64,000 nt of DNA. Source: Planctomycetota bacterium (GTDB lineage: Bacteria > Planctomycetota > UBA1135 > GCA-002686595). This document shows positions 8,138 to 15,583 of this stretch, piece after piece (position 1 is the stretch's first letter; each line of letters opens with the position of its first letter). The stretch is taken from contig JAJDET010000376.1 in assembly GCA_029259655.1 (NCBI GenBank), forward strand, positions 93,356 to 157,355, given 5' to 3'. The position numbers and the translations under genes were made by a program. The notes below the pieces were generated by a model. That model was not told where the DNA came from, ran no database searches, and was given only the letters and a program-made list of their open reading frames with translations.

Positions 8138-9481
8138 ATGAATCCCAACGAGGCGATGGTCGAAAAGACCATTACAACCGGCAACATCTCGACGACGAAT
8201 GGTGGTCAGCTGACCCCGGCGCAGCAGAGCCGCTTCGTGACCCTCGTCCGTCGTCATGCCACTCTCCTCCCTCTCGTCCGTTTCATTCGGATGTCGCGGC
8301 CGTCGATGGACATCGACAAGCTGCACATCGGTGAACCGCTCACGCAGGGGGCCAGTGAGAACACCACCACTTCGGACAGCTACGCGCCGAAGTTCAACAA
8401 GGTCACCCTGACCGCAGTCAAGGTGCGCACCGACTGGGCGCTCACCACCGAGCTGCTCCAGGGCAACATCGAGCAGGACCAGTTCGAAGCGACGTTGATG
8501 CGCGGCATCACGGAGCGCATGGCCCACGATCTCGAGCTCATGGCGGTCCAGGGTGACGACACCCTGACCGGCACCACTCCCCTCCAGAAGCTCCGCAAGG
8601 TGCTGGACGGCTGGGACAAGCTCACCGACTCCGCCCACATCATCGACGTGGACGGCGGCAACATCTCGAAGGCCGTGTTCTCGGCGATGCTCCGGCAGGT
8701 CCCGAAGGAGTTCAAGGGTGATCCCGGCATGCGCTGGTTCATCGGCTCCGACATCGCGACCGACTGGCTGGACACGCTGGCCGACCGGGCCACGGGTGTC
8801 GGCGACGACGCGCTCCGCGGTCAGGGCATCGCCCCGTACGGCAAGCCCCTGGTCGAGGTCCCGATGATCCCGGACGACAAGGTCATGACCGGCCTCAACG
8901 TCCAGACCTCCGCCTACCTCCTCGGTGAGGAGTTCGGGCCCTTCGAGTTCGACGACTCCGCGAACCTCGATCGCCTGTCGATCAACGTCGACGGCGCCGG
9001 TGCCGTCGTGGTGACCTTCATCACCTCGGCCAGCCTCCACACCACGCTGGGCGCCACCGAAGTCGCCGAGGCGATCAACACCGCGTACGTCGCCGCTCAC
9101 GGCGCCTCCTACGCGAACGTCGCCCGTGTCACCAGCGACGGCCGTGTCCTGCTCGTCTCGCCGACGGTGGGTACGTCCTCCGCGATCGTCGTGGCCGACC
9201 CCGACTCCCCGACCAGCACGGTCGACCTGCTCGGCTTCACCGCGAACAGCGACGCCGGTCTGGCCGCGGGCTCCGGTGAGGCGGCGGACGGCTCCTTCCT
9301 CTGGCTCCTCAACCCCCAGAACCTGATCTGGGCCCTGCTGGACGGCACCCGTATCTACACGGAGTTCAACCGTCAGGCGGACCGGATCGAGGCCACGATC
9401 TTCAATCAGGTCGCGGCTCAGGTCGAGAACCTCAGCGCCATCGTGAAGGCTGTCAACGTCCGCAAGAAGGCGGCGATGTAG
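8138..9481 (+). CDS. Major capsid protein, HK97 fold with insertion domain
   Basis: 447 residues. The N-terminal half (MSRPSMDIDKL, then SYAPKFNKVTLTAVKV, then DLELMAVQGD at 131-140) has the features of HK97-fold capsid proteins, and the last 60 residues (QNLIWALLDGTRIYTEFNR...) return to that fold. Between them, residues about 265-382 form an extra domain with EVAEAINTAY, GRVLLVSP and a closing LLGF, resembling domains inserted in flagellin, hook or sheath proteins; it probably projects from the capsomer. It follows the scaffold and is followed by a strong hairpin, as usual for a highly expressed gene. The ribosome site AAGGA is nine bases before the ATG. Confidence 0.9.
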   Translation: MNPNEAMVEKTITTGNISTTNGGQLTPAQQSRFVTLVRRHATLLPLVRFIRMSRPSMDIDKLHIGEPLTQGASENTTTSDSYAPKFNKVTLTAVKVRTDWALTTELLQGNIEQDQFEATLMRGITERMAHDLELMAVQGDDTLTGTTPLQKLRKVLDGWDKLTDSAHIIDVDGGNISKAVFSAMLRQVPKEFKGDPGMRWFIGSDIATDWLDTLADRATGVGDDALRGQGIAPYGKPLVEVPMIPDDKVMTGLNVQTSAYLLGEEFGPFEFDDSANLDRLSINVDGAGAVVVTFITSASLHTTLGATEVAEAINTAYVAAHGASYANVARVTSDGRVLLVSPTVGTSSAIVVADPDSPTSTVDLLGFTANSDAGLAAGSGEAADGSFLWLLNPQNLIWALLDGTRIYTEFNRQADRIEATIFNQVAAQVENLSAIVKAVNVRKKAAM

Positions 9482-9508
9482 CAGCGGCCCGTCAGTGACA
9501 TGACCTTG

Positions 9509-9537
9509 AGGGCCCCGGCACCCGTGCTGGGGCCCTT
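9509..9537 (+). terminator. Strong hairpin after capsid gene (terminator-like)
   Basis: AGGGCCCC pairs with GGGGCCCT, extended inward by GGCA/TGCT to a roughly 12-bp stem (one G-U) with a CCCG loop. It lies 28 bases after the capsid stop. Only two Ts follow, so it may terminate partly or protect the 3' end of capsid mRNA. Confidence 0.55.
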
Positions 9538-9560
9538 CCAACAACTGGGAGGATTTCCCG

Positions 9561-10247
9561 ATGCCGGCGACAGCAGCAGTAGAGACAGGAACCCACACGA
9601 GGTACTTCGTACTCTCGACAGCGAGGACGTACTCCTACAGGTTCAACTCCGTGGGCCGGGTCACGTTCCGCCAGGGGTACATCTACCCCACGGACATGCC
9701 CGACGTCGCGGACATCCTCTCGAGAACGCCGGACTTCACCGAGACCGACGCCGAAGGCCGCGAGCTCCTGACCATGGAAGGGGCTGGCCCGTCGGGCAAG
9801 GCGATGAGCTACACGAAGATGGGAGATGCCCTGTCCGACGTGCCTGCGGAGATCCGCGAGCAGGTGCGGAAGGAGATCTCTCCCATTCCGAAAGGGCAGC
9901 GGCGCGCTGACAAGCCGGAGAGTGCCGTCAATCGCCCCGTCAGCGGCGAGGAGGTTCCGGACGCCGGGCGGCCGATGACCGAGAGGGAGCAGGAGCAAGC
10001 CGCGGATGCACAGACGCGCACCGACGAGCTCCGTGCGGGCCTGTCGGGCGACAGGCCCGAAGAAGCGGCCGCCGACGCCGGCTCCGAAGTCGAGACCGAA
10101 GAGGTGGCCGCCAACGCCGACGCCAACGCCGAAGTCGAGACCGAAGAGAAGTCCGAAGCGATCGACCCCCCGCCCGCCGCAGCGCCGAAGAAGGACCCCA
10201 AGAAGGCCAAGAAGGCCAAGAAGCCCCGTAGGAACAGGTCCAAGTAG
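9561..10247 (+). CDS. Unknown head-region protein with charged tail
   Basis: 228 residues. The first 75 are mixed strand and helix (YFVLSTARTYSYRF, VTFRQGYIYPTD). From about residue 120 the chain becomes Glu/Ala-rich (EEAAADAGSEVETEE repeated) and ends in a Pro/Lys stretch (KKDPKKAKKAKK), both predicted to be disordered. It lies between the capsid protein and a connector, where capsid decoration or connector proteins usually sit, but I recognise no family. GGGAGGA precedes the ATG. Confidence 0.7.
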   Translation: MPATAAVETGTHTRYFVLSTARTYSYRFNSVGRVTFRQGYIYPTDMPDVADILSRTPDFTETDAEGRELLTMEGAGPSGKAMSYTKMGDALSDVPAEIREQVRKEISPIPKGQRRADKPESAVNRPVSGEEVPDAGRPMTEREQEQAADAQTRTDELRAGLSGDRPEEAAADAGSEVETEEVAANADANAEVETEEKSEAIDPPPAAAPKKDPKKAKKAKKPRRNRSK

Positions 10248-10261
10248 AGAAGCCTTGAGGC

Positions 10262-11254
10262 ATGACGCTGTCGTTCTATGAAGACCCTCGAGCCCGACAC
10301 GTTTTCGCGTACGCCACGGTGGACCGAGTGCGTGAGGAGGGCATCTCCGCGCCAGTCATGGCAGCTGAGAAGGTCTTGGAACGGCTGCGCGCCGTCGGCG
10401 AGATCATCAACCGGGTCACGACCCAGTTCTTCCTCCCCGTAGAAGGCACCGAGCGCGTCAGCGTCGACCCCCGCGACGCGTGCATCCACCTCGACAACCA
10501 GGACAAGATCCTGGCGGTGAGGTCCGTCAAGGTCGCAGACTCCGCGGGCGCGCTCACCTCGATCGCCGCCAACCGTTACCGCATCGACGACCGCTACATC
10601 CACATGACGCAGCCGCGGTTCGGCACGGGGATCGAAGACAAGATTGCGGCGATCGAGTTCGGCGACGACGGGTCGAGATTCCCTCCTGGCACGCGACACA
10701 TCCTGGTTGACGGTGCCTTCGGGTGGCAGGAAGAGCGGCCCCATTCGGATGACGGGACTCAGAGGTTCATCTCCACCACGACGACTGCCAGTTTGACAGA
10801 TGGCGCGGAGTTGGTTCCGGTCGCGGACTCGTCCAAGTTCAGGGTGGGCGATGCGCTCATCATCCGTCAGGGTGACAACCCCCTGACGCCGGGGTGTCAC
10901 GCAATCGTGACCAAGATCGTGGACGCCACCAGTCTGACCGTCGACCCCCTTCGGATCGTGGCTCGAGGCGTGACGATCGCGTCAGGCTCGACCGTGATCT
11001 CGTATGGGCGCGTTCCGAGAGAGGTGGAGCTCGCCGCGATCATCTTGGTGAACAGATTCCGCTACGGCGTGGCTACTGCGCAGGCTGCATCCGCTGCCGT
11101 GCAGAGTAGAATCAGGGCGGAGATGACCGACAACTACCAGTACACTCTGGAGCCGCGGGGAGCCGCGGCCCAGTTCAGTAACTCCACCGGAGATCTGGAG
11201 GCGGACCGGCTCTTGAGCCAGTTCCATGCGCCTCCGTACGTAGGAGGGGTTTGA
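10262..11254 (+). CDS. Putative head-tail connector protein
   Basis: 330 residues. The N-terminus has a helical stretch (EKVLERLRAVGEIINRVTTQFF) like the gp6/gp15 adaptor family, which docks below the portal. The middle contains a small beta domain (TTASLTDGAELVPVADSSKFRVGD...), and the C-terminus is helical (EVELAAIILVNRFRYG). Position after the capsid gene fits an adaptor ring. The beta insert makes it longer than typical adaptors. The assignment rests on position and helix pattern. Confidence 0.55.
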   Translation: MTLSFYEDPRARHVFAYATVDRVREEGISAPVMAAEKVLERLRAVGEIINRVTTQFFLPVEGTERVSVDPRDACIHLDNQDKILAVRSVKVADSAGALTSIAANRYRIDDRYIHMTQPRFGTGIEDKIAAIEFGDDGSRFPPGTRHILVDGAFGWQEERPHSDDGTQRFISTTTTASLTDGAELVPVADSSKFRVGDALIIRQGDNPLTPGCHAIVTKIVDATSLTVDPLRIVARGVTIASGSTVISYGRVPREVELAAIILVNRFRYGVATAQAASAAVQSRIRAEMTDNYQYTLEPRGAAAQFSNSTGDLEADRLLSQFHAPPYVGGV

Positions 11255-11272
11255 CCCCAAGGAGGAAGCCTC

Positions 11273-11632
11273 ATGGCTACCAACATCGCACCGAAGCTCA
11301 GCGGCAGACTCCAGCACGGCGTCGGACTCGGCCTCACCGGCATGGGCGAGGCCGGCGCGGGAATGGCCAACGTTCCCGTCCGCCGGCTGCTGCAGTCGAT
11401 CAAGCAGATCGTCGTCGAGGGCGCGGGCGCAAACGCTGCCCTGGTCGCGGCCGGCATGGAGATCGGTGACATCATCATCGGTGTTCAGGGCATCAACGTC
11501 CAGTCGGTCTCGCCGGCAGCGGACGTCGTGGATCGCACGGCCACGTGCGACGTCACGGGCCTGGACACGCTCCGCTGCACGGCGAACACCGAAGGCGAGT
11601 TCCTGACCGTCACGTTCTGGGACCTCACGTAG
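11273..11632 (+). CDS. Small structural protein, Gly/Ala-rich
   Basis: 119 residues beginning MATNIAPKLSG, with a glycine-rich N-terminus (GVGLGLTGMGEAGAGM) and a beta-rich C-terminus. A very strong ribosome site (AAGGAGGAAG) implies high expression, which suits a capsid decoration or tail-completion subunit. No family recognised. It sits between two neck-region genes. Confidence 0.65.
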   Translation: MATNIAPKLSGRLQHGVGLGLTGMGEAGAGMANVPVRRLLQSIKQIVVEGAGANAALVAAGMEIGDIIIGVQGINVQSVSPAADVVDRTATCDVTGLDTLRCTANTEGEFLTVTFWDLT

Positions 11633-11642
11633 TCCCAGAGCT

Positions 11643-12053
11643 GTGTCTCAGCCCTGGGTGATGAACCCGGTCGACATCGTCGTCGACCAGAGGGACTCGT
11701 CTTCCTCGGGCACCGTTGTTGATGACGTGTTCGATGAGCCGATCACGACGGTGGCGAGGCAGGGTCCGATCACTATTTCCGGTCAGGTGAACTACGGCAC
11801 CGGAGCGAACGAGCGGCTCCAGCGATCGCGGACAGGGGACATCGGCGACTCTCGAGGTCATTTCGTCTTCAGGAAGACGGATCTCGATGAGGCGTCGGTG
11901 GTCTTGAAGAAGGGGGACATCGTCACCTCAGTTGCGGGCGTGGCCGTGAGTCTCGAGATCATCCAGATCCGACATCAGTGCCCCCTCAAGGGGGTCTTTC
12001 TCACGACGGTTGTCGAGTTCCGCGATCGGTCGGAAGTCCGGGCGTCGACCTGA
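11643..12053 (+). CDS. Unknown neck/head-completion protein
   Basis: 136 residues from a GTG at 11643. The sequence is mostly beta-strand (GPITISGQVNYG, ASVVLKKGDIVTSVAGV, FLTTVVEFRDRS). The gene order connector, this gene, then tail-completion gene suggests a head-closure (stopper) protein, but there is no diagnostic motif. Confidence 0.6.
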   Translation: MSQPWVMNPVDIVVDQRDSSSSGTVVDDVFDEPITTVARQGPITISGQVNYGTGANERLQRSRTGDIGDSRGHFVFRKTDLDEASVVLKKGDIVTSVAGVAVSLEIIQIRHQCPLKGVFLTTVVEFRDRSEVRAST

Positions 12054-12070
12054 GCTCAGGAGGGTAGACC

Positions 12071-12496
12071 ATGCACACCTTTCTCGATCCAGGCCTCTCC
12101 CACTCAGCCCGGGTGTTGGTCGGGGCGATGGCCGGATCGCCGGTCCTTGACCTGCAGACAATCCTGCGCCCGCCGTGGAACTTCCTGCTGTTCTCTTCGG
12201 ACGCAGGGGCCGCGGCGATCGACTTCCACATGACCTTCGACGGCACCGACCCGGTGGACCCGACCGCGGTGGCCGCCAGTACGATGGTCCCCGGCGTCAT
12301 GTTCAAGGTCACCGGGCTCACGCGCTTCCCGCTCCTGTTCTCGAAGCCGGTGACCACCCCGGTGAAGATCAGAGCTGTGGGTACGGCCTCGTTCAATGTC
12401 TGGATCCTTCACGGGAACGTCGAGACGTCGCAGCACGACGTCCAGCCGGTCCCTGGCGCCCGCGTCCGTGGCGGTGCTGTTGGGGGTTCAGCATGA
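12071..12496 (+). CDS. Virion protein, first of a tandem paralogous pair
   Basis: 141 residues, preceded by AGGAGG. It aligns along its whole length with the next gene: HPG/DPG..HS.RVL near the start, DLQT, PWN, a FDGT motif, AST.VPG, and a closing AETSQ/VETSQ. It is beta-rich and probably a jelly-roll or Ig-like subunit of the head or neck. No family recognised. Confidence 0.65.
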   Translation: MHTFLDPGLSHSARVLVGAMAGSPVLDLQTILRPPWNFLLFSSDAGAAAIDFHMTFDGTDPVDPTAVAASTMVPGVMFKVTGLTRFPLLFSKPVTTPVKIRAVGTASFNVWILHGNVETSQHDVQPVPGARVRGGAVGGSA

Positions 12497-12912
12497 TGGG
12501 CGGCGTAGCTCCTACGTCCCCGATCTTCCTCCACCCGGGGTTCTTCCACTCGACCCGTGTGCTCGCGGCGGTGCTGGACGGCACCTTCGATCTGCAGACT
12601 GTAGTCAGAGACCCGTGGAACGTCATGATCATCCACGCCGACGGGGTCGTCAGCGGCGAGGTCCACATCCGTTTCGACGGCACGAACGCGACGCTGCCGA
12701 GCTCACTCACAGCGTCCACCGCGGTCCCGGGAATCGTGTCGGACGTCTCTCACCTGGACCCGATCGTCCTGGTGCACGAGCATCCGGTCAGGACCCCGGT
12801 GATGATCGCGCTCGAGGGTGCGCCGGCGTACCTCATGATCTCGGCGGGGCTGGCCGAAACGTCGCAGCTCCATGAATGGGGAGTTCCGGTCACCCGGGTT
12901 CCCGGAGGGTAG
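12493..12912 (+). CDS. Virion protein, second of the tandem paralogous pair
   Basis: 139 residues starting at the ATG at 12493, which overlaps the previous stop (ATGA); an adjacent ATG at 12496 is an alternative. It shares FLHPGFFHSTRVL, DLQT, PWN, RFDGT, ASTAVPG and AETSQ with its upstream paralogue, so the pair arose by duplication and diverged. It probably forms part of the same virion layer. Confidence 0.65.
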   Translation: MMGGVAPTSPIFLHPGFFHSTRVLAAVLDGTFDLQTVVRDPWNVMIIHADGVVSGEVHIRFDGTNATLPSSLTASTAVPGIVSDVSHLDPIVLVHEHPVRTPVMIALEGAPAYLMISAGLAETSQLHEWGVPVTRVPGG

Positions 12913-12917
12913 GCGGC

Positions 12918-13454
12918 ATGGCCAAGCCGCTGTGGGGCATGGAGCTCACCACCTCTTGGGTGAGAGCCGTGAAGAGGTGGATGGCGCTGCCCGTGCTGGC
13001 CCCCACCATCCAAAAGCGCGTGCTGTTCCGCATCGCGCGCATTGCAGGTCCTGCACTCCAGAAGAAGATCCGCGCCGGCGGAGACCCGACCAGGGCCTTG
13101 AGCCCCCTGACCATCTCACTGAAGGGGTCCGGGATACCGCTCGTCGACTCGGGAAGGCTGCTGGCCGGTGCGGCAGTGTCTGTCGACGGCGAGGGGGTGA
13201 CGCTGGGCTGGCCGAATGACCCCGAGGCGGGACGCGTCGCGGGTATCATGGAGTCGGGTGTCTTCACCAAGGTTACGCCCGCGATGCGCAGGCTGTTCGC
13301 GGCGCGCGGAGTTCCCTTGAGGAAGACCACGGTCGTTCTTGTGGTCCCGCCGCGGCCTATACTGGGTCCCGCGGTGGACGAAGTTCTGGAGGCCATTCCC
13401 CAGATCACCGAGGAAGAGACTGATCGTCTTCTGAGAAGAGTGGGTCTGCTCTGA
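12918..13454 (+). CDS. Tail completion / virion morphogenesis protein
   Basis: 178 residues. ATG at 12918 is chosen because GGAGG lies nine bases upstream; a longer frame from 12876 has no ribosome site. It has a basic N-terminal helical region and the motif PLVDSGRLLAG followed by GWPND and a helix, as in the phage virion morphogenesis (Mu gpG / HK97 gp10-like) family that caps or completes the tail. The following genes encode tail proteins. Confidence 0.65.
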   Translation: MAKPLWGMELTTSWVRAVKRWMALPVLAPTIQKRVLFRIARIAGPALQKKIRAGGDPTRALSPLTISLKGSGIPLVDSGRLLAGAAVSVDGEGVTLGWPNDPEAGRVAGIMESGVFTKVTPAMRRLFAARGVPLRKTTVVLVVPPRPILGPAVDEVLEAIPQITEEETDRLLRRVGLL

Positions 13455-15208
13455 TGCCCAGCCGAGTCTTCGACTACCTCGATGCGAGCGCGGTGACGCC
13501 GGACAGGAACGTCGCGTTCGTCAACGACGCGGTGTCGGGATCCAGCTACGTGACCCTTCGGCGAGTTGGCACGGGCCTCTTGTTCGACTTGATCGCTACC
13601 GGAGACGGATCTCTCGCGTCTTTCTCGGTCACTATCGGCAAGGGCAACCTCAAGCCAGGAACGATTTCGATCCTCATCGACAACGTCGTCGTTGCAGCAG
13701 ACGACGGCGCGGGGGTGTTCACTGCATCTGGGTCACCTCCCCCCAACGCCACCACCGGAACCGTGGACTACGACACGGGGGCAGCGGTCCTGACGATGGC
13801 CGCGGCTCCGGTGAGCGGCGGCCTCATCACCGTGAAGTACAACAGCTACCGATCCATCGGAGCTGCAGAGGGCGGAGCCTACGAAAAGGGAGACATCGTC
13901 TTCCCCAACACTCTGGGGGAGGGGATCACGGAGCTGTTCGGGTTCAAGTCGCGAGAAGGCCATTGGTATGCACGCCTCGAGGTCGGCGTCGACGATTTCG
14001 GATCGAAGCAATACCTCGACGACCTCGACGCCAATTTCGCAAAGCAGAAAGACTCCGCGGTCAAGTACCAAGTATCGGTCGACGGCGGTACGACGTGGCA
14101 GTACTGGAACACGGCGTCGCCTGCCTCCTGGCAGACCGGGTCGTCAGCCGACGCCACGTTCAGCACCGAGGAGGAGATCGCCGCAGGCATCTCAGCTCTG
14201 CTCTTCAGCTCAGCCTCTGGTGCGAAGCAGTTCAGGCTGAAAGCGAGGCTCTTCCCCACGGCGGACGCCAAGGAGTCTCCGCGTCTGTACTGGTCCGCCT
14301 TGTTCTTCGAGCACAGCTTCGACCCCGAGGAGGACCTGATCCGGAGTTTGGACTCCTACCTTTCGACGAACCTCAGGGTTCGCGAAGTCATGCGGTTCAA
14401 CCTGACGGGCGACACGGCGGTGACGCTGGACGCCAGCGAGGGTGATGAGACCATCGAGTACTCAGGCGTCATCGCCTACAACCTCACGGACGACCCCGGA
14501 AGGACGACCCCCCTGGCTCTGACCCAGGGCGTGCCCTCGAGCTCCATCACGCTCGCCGTGGCTCAGGTCGGAGTGGTGGAGTTCATCGCATTGGCCACCG
14601 TCCCGGTGTCGGTCAGGGCGGACTCGTTCACTCAGCTGTCGACCTCTCGGTCGGTGGTGATCACGGTTCCGCAAACGACGGTCGTGGGAGAGTACGAGGG
14701 CTACCCGAGACTCGACGACGGCGAGGCCGGACAGGGCTTGGTCGGTCTGGTGAAGGAGCCTGTTGGCTATCCGATCAATGCCTACCGAGTGCGGCCACCG
14801 CCGAGCATGGTGGCCTTCAGCGTCGGCCTCTTCGCGCAAAGCCCCCGGGAACGTCAAGCGCTCGCAATCCAGTCCGCCATCCGCAAACTTCTCGACGATC
14901 GTCCAGTTTTTGATTCAGTTGGAACGACCGAGAGATACGTTCGCGCGGTGGGCGGCGACGTGACGCTGGGGTCAGGCACGGCGGCCCTGGCAGCACTTGC
15001 ACTCGACAACGTCGCGCTTGGTCTGTCGGTCAAGAACCAGCAGGCGAGCTTTCTGCTGTGGGCGCAAGAGGGGGGCTATGATACGGTAGAGTCCGTCCAG
15101 GTCGTCGACATGAGGATGATTCTGCATCCTCCGGACTCCGTACGCGATGCGTTCGCATGTGTGGAGAGTATCGAGGTCGGCGTCAACGACATTCGTGAAG
15201 GACTGTAG
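13454..15208 (+). CDS. Large tail/neck-region virion protein
   Basis: 584 residues, overlapping the tail-completion stop by one base. It is beta-rich throughout (for example FSVTIGKGNLKPGTISILID, KYQVSVDGGTTWQYW) with a helical segment near 490-510 (RERQALAIQSAIRKLLDD). No known family is recognised. A position before the sheath gene suggests a neck, collar or tail terminator-associated protein; it is unusually large for a terminator. Confidence 0.65.
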   Translation: MPSRVFDYLDASAVTPDRNVAFVNDAVSGSSYVTLRRVGTGLLFDLIATGDGSLASFSVTIGKGNLKPGTISILIDNVVVAADDGAGVFTASGSPPPNATTGTVDYDTGAAVLTMAAAPVSGGLITVKYNSYRSIGAAEGGAYEKGDIVFPNTLGEGITELFGFKSREGHWYARLEVGVDDFGSKQYLDDLDANFAKQKDSAVKYQVSVDGGTTWQYWNTASPASWQTGSSADATFSTEEEIAAGISALLFSSASGAKQFRLKARLFPTADAKESPRLYWSALFFEHSFDPEEDLIRSLDSYLSTNLRVREVMRFNLTGDTAVTLDASEGDETIEYSGVIAYNLTDDPGRTTPLALTQGVPSSSITLAVAQVGVVEFIALATVPVSVRADSFTQLSTSRSVVITVPQTTVVGEYEGYPRLDDGEAGQGLVGLVKEPVGYPINAYRVRPPPSMVAFSVGLFAQSPRERQALAIQSAIRKLLDDRPVFDSVGTTERYVRAVGGDVTLGSGTAALAALALDNVALGLSVKNQQASFLLWAQEGGYDTVESVQVVDMRMILHPPDSVRDAFACVESIEVGVNDIREGL

Positions 15209-15210
15209 GT

Positions 15211-15558
15211 ATGGCGCGCCGAACGCGAAAGCCAAGTACCCGAGCCCCGGATGGGGGCGCACCTTCAAGCGACAGGTCAGGAAGTGGAAGCGGGGAGTCC
15301 GGTTCCCAGGAGAAGACGACTCTCGTCCCGGCGATCGAGCCGGACCCGAGAGCCTCAGCTCCGATCGCAGAAGTCGTAGTCCCTGCTCCATCCGATGAGG
15401 TGACGGTGGTCAACCAGACCGGCGGAACCATCCATCTACAGGTGGCCCGCAAGGACGTTCGAATTCCGCACGGAAGCAGCCATACGGCTTCACGGTCCGC
15501 ACTGCCCTGGGCGAAGATCAAGCAGCTCGCCCGAGACGGTCTGATCCGTGTGGTCTAA
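15211..15558 (+). CDS. Small protein with disordered N-terminus
   Basis: 115 residues. The first 45 are low-complexity (Ser/Gly/Arg/Pro). The C-terminal 60 contain VVNQTGGTIHLQVARKDV and LPWAKIKQLARDGLIRVV, a compact folded part. It lies directly before the sheath gene. Function unknown. Confidence 0.6.
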   Translation: MARRTRKPSTRAPDGGAPSSDRSGSGSGESGSQEKTTLVPAIEPDPRASAPIAEVVVPAPSDEVTVVNQTGGTIHLQVARKDVRIPHGSSHTASRSALPWAKIKQLARDGLIRVV

Positions 15559-15583
15559 CGCTCCTCTGGGAGGATAGGACGAC

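Noticed and set aside
8930..9283. Flagellin-type domain as a separate gene
   Set aside because: It is in frame within the capsid protein and lacks its own start; it is treated as an insertion.
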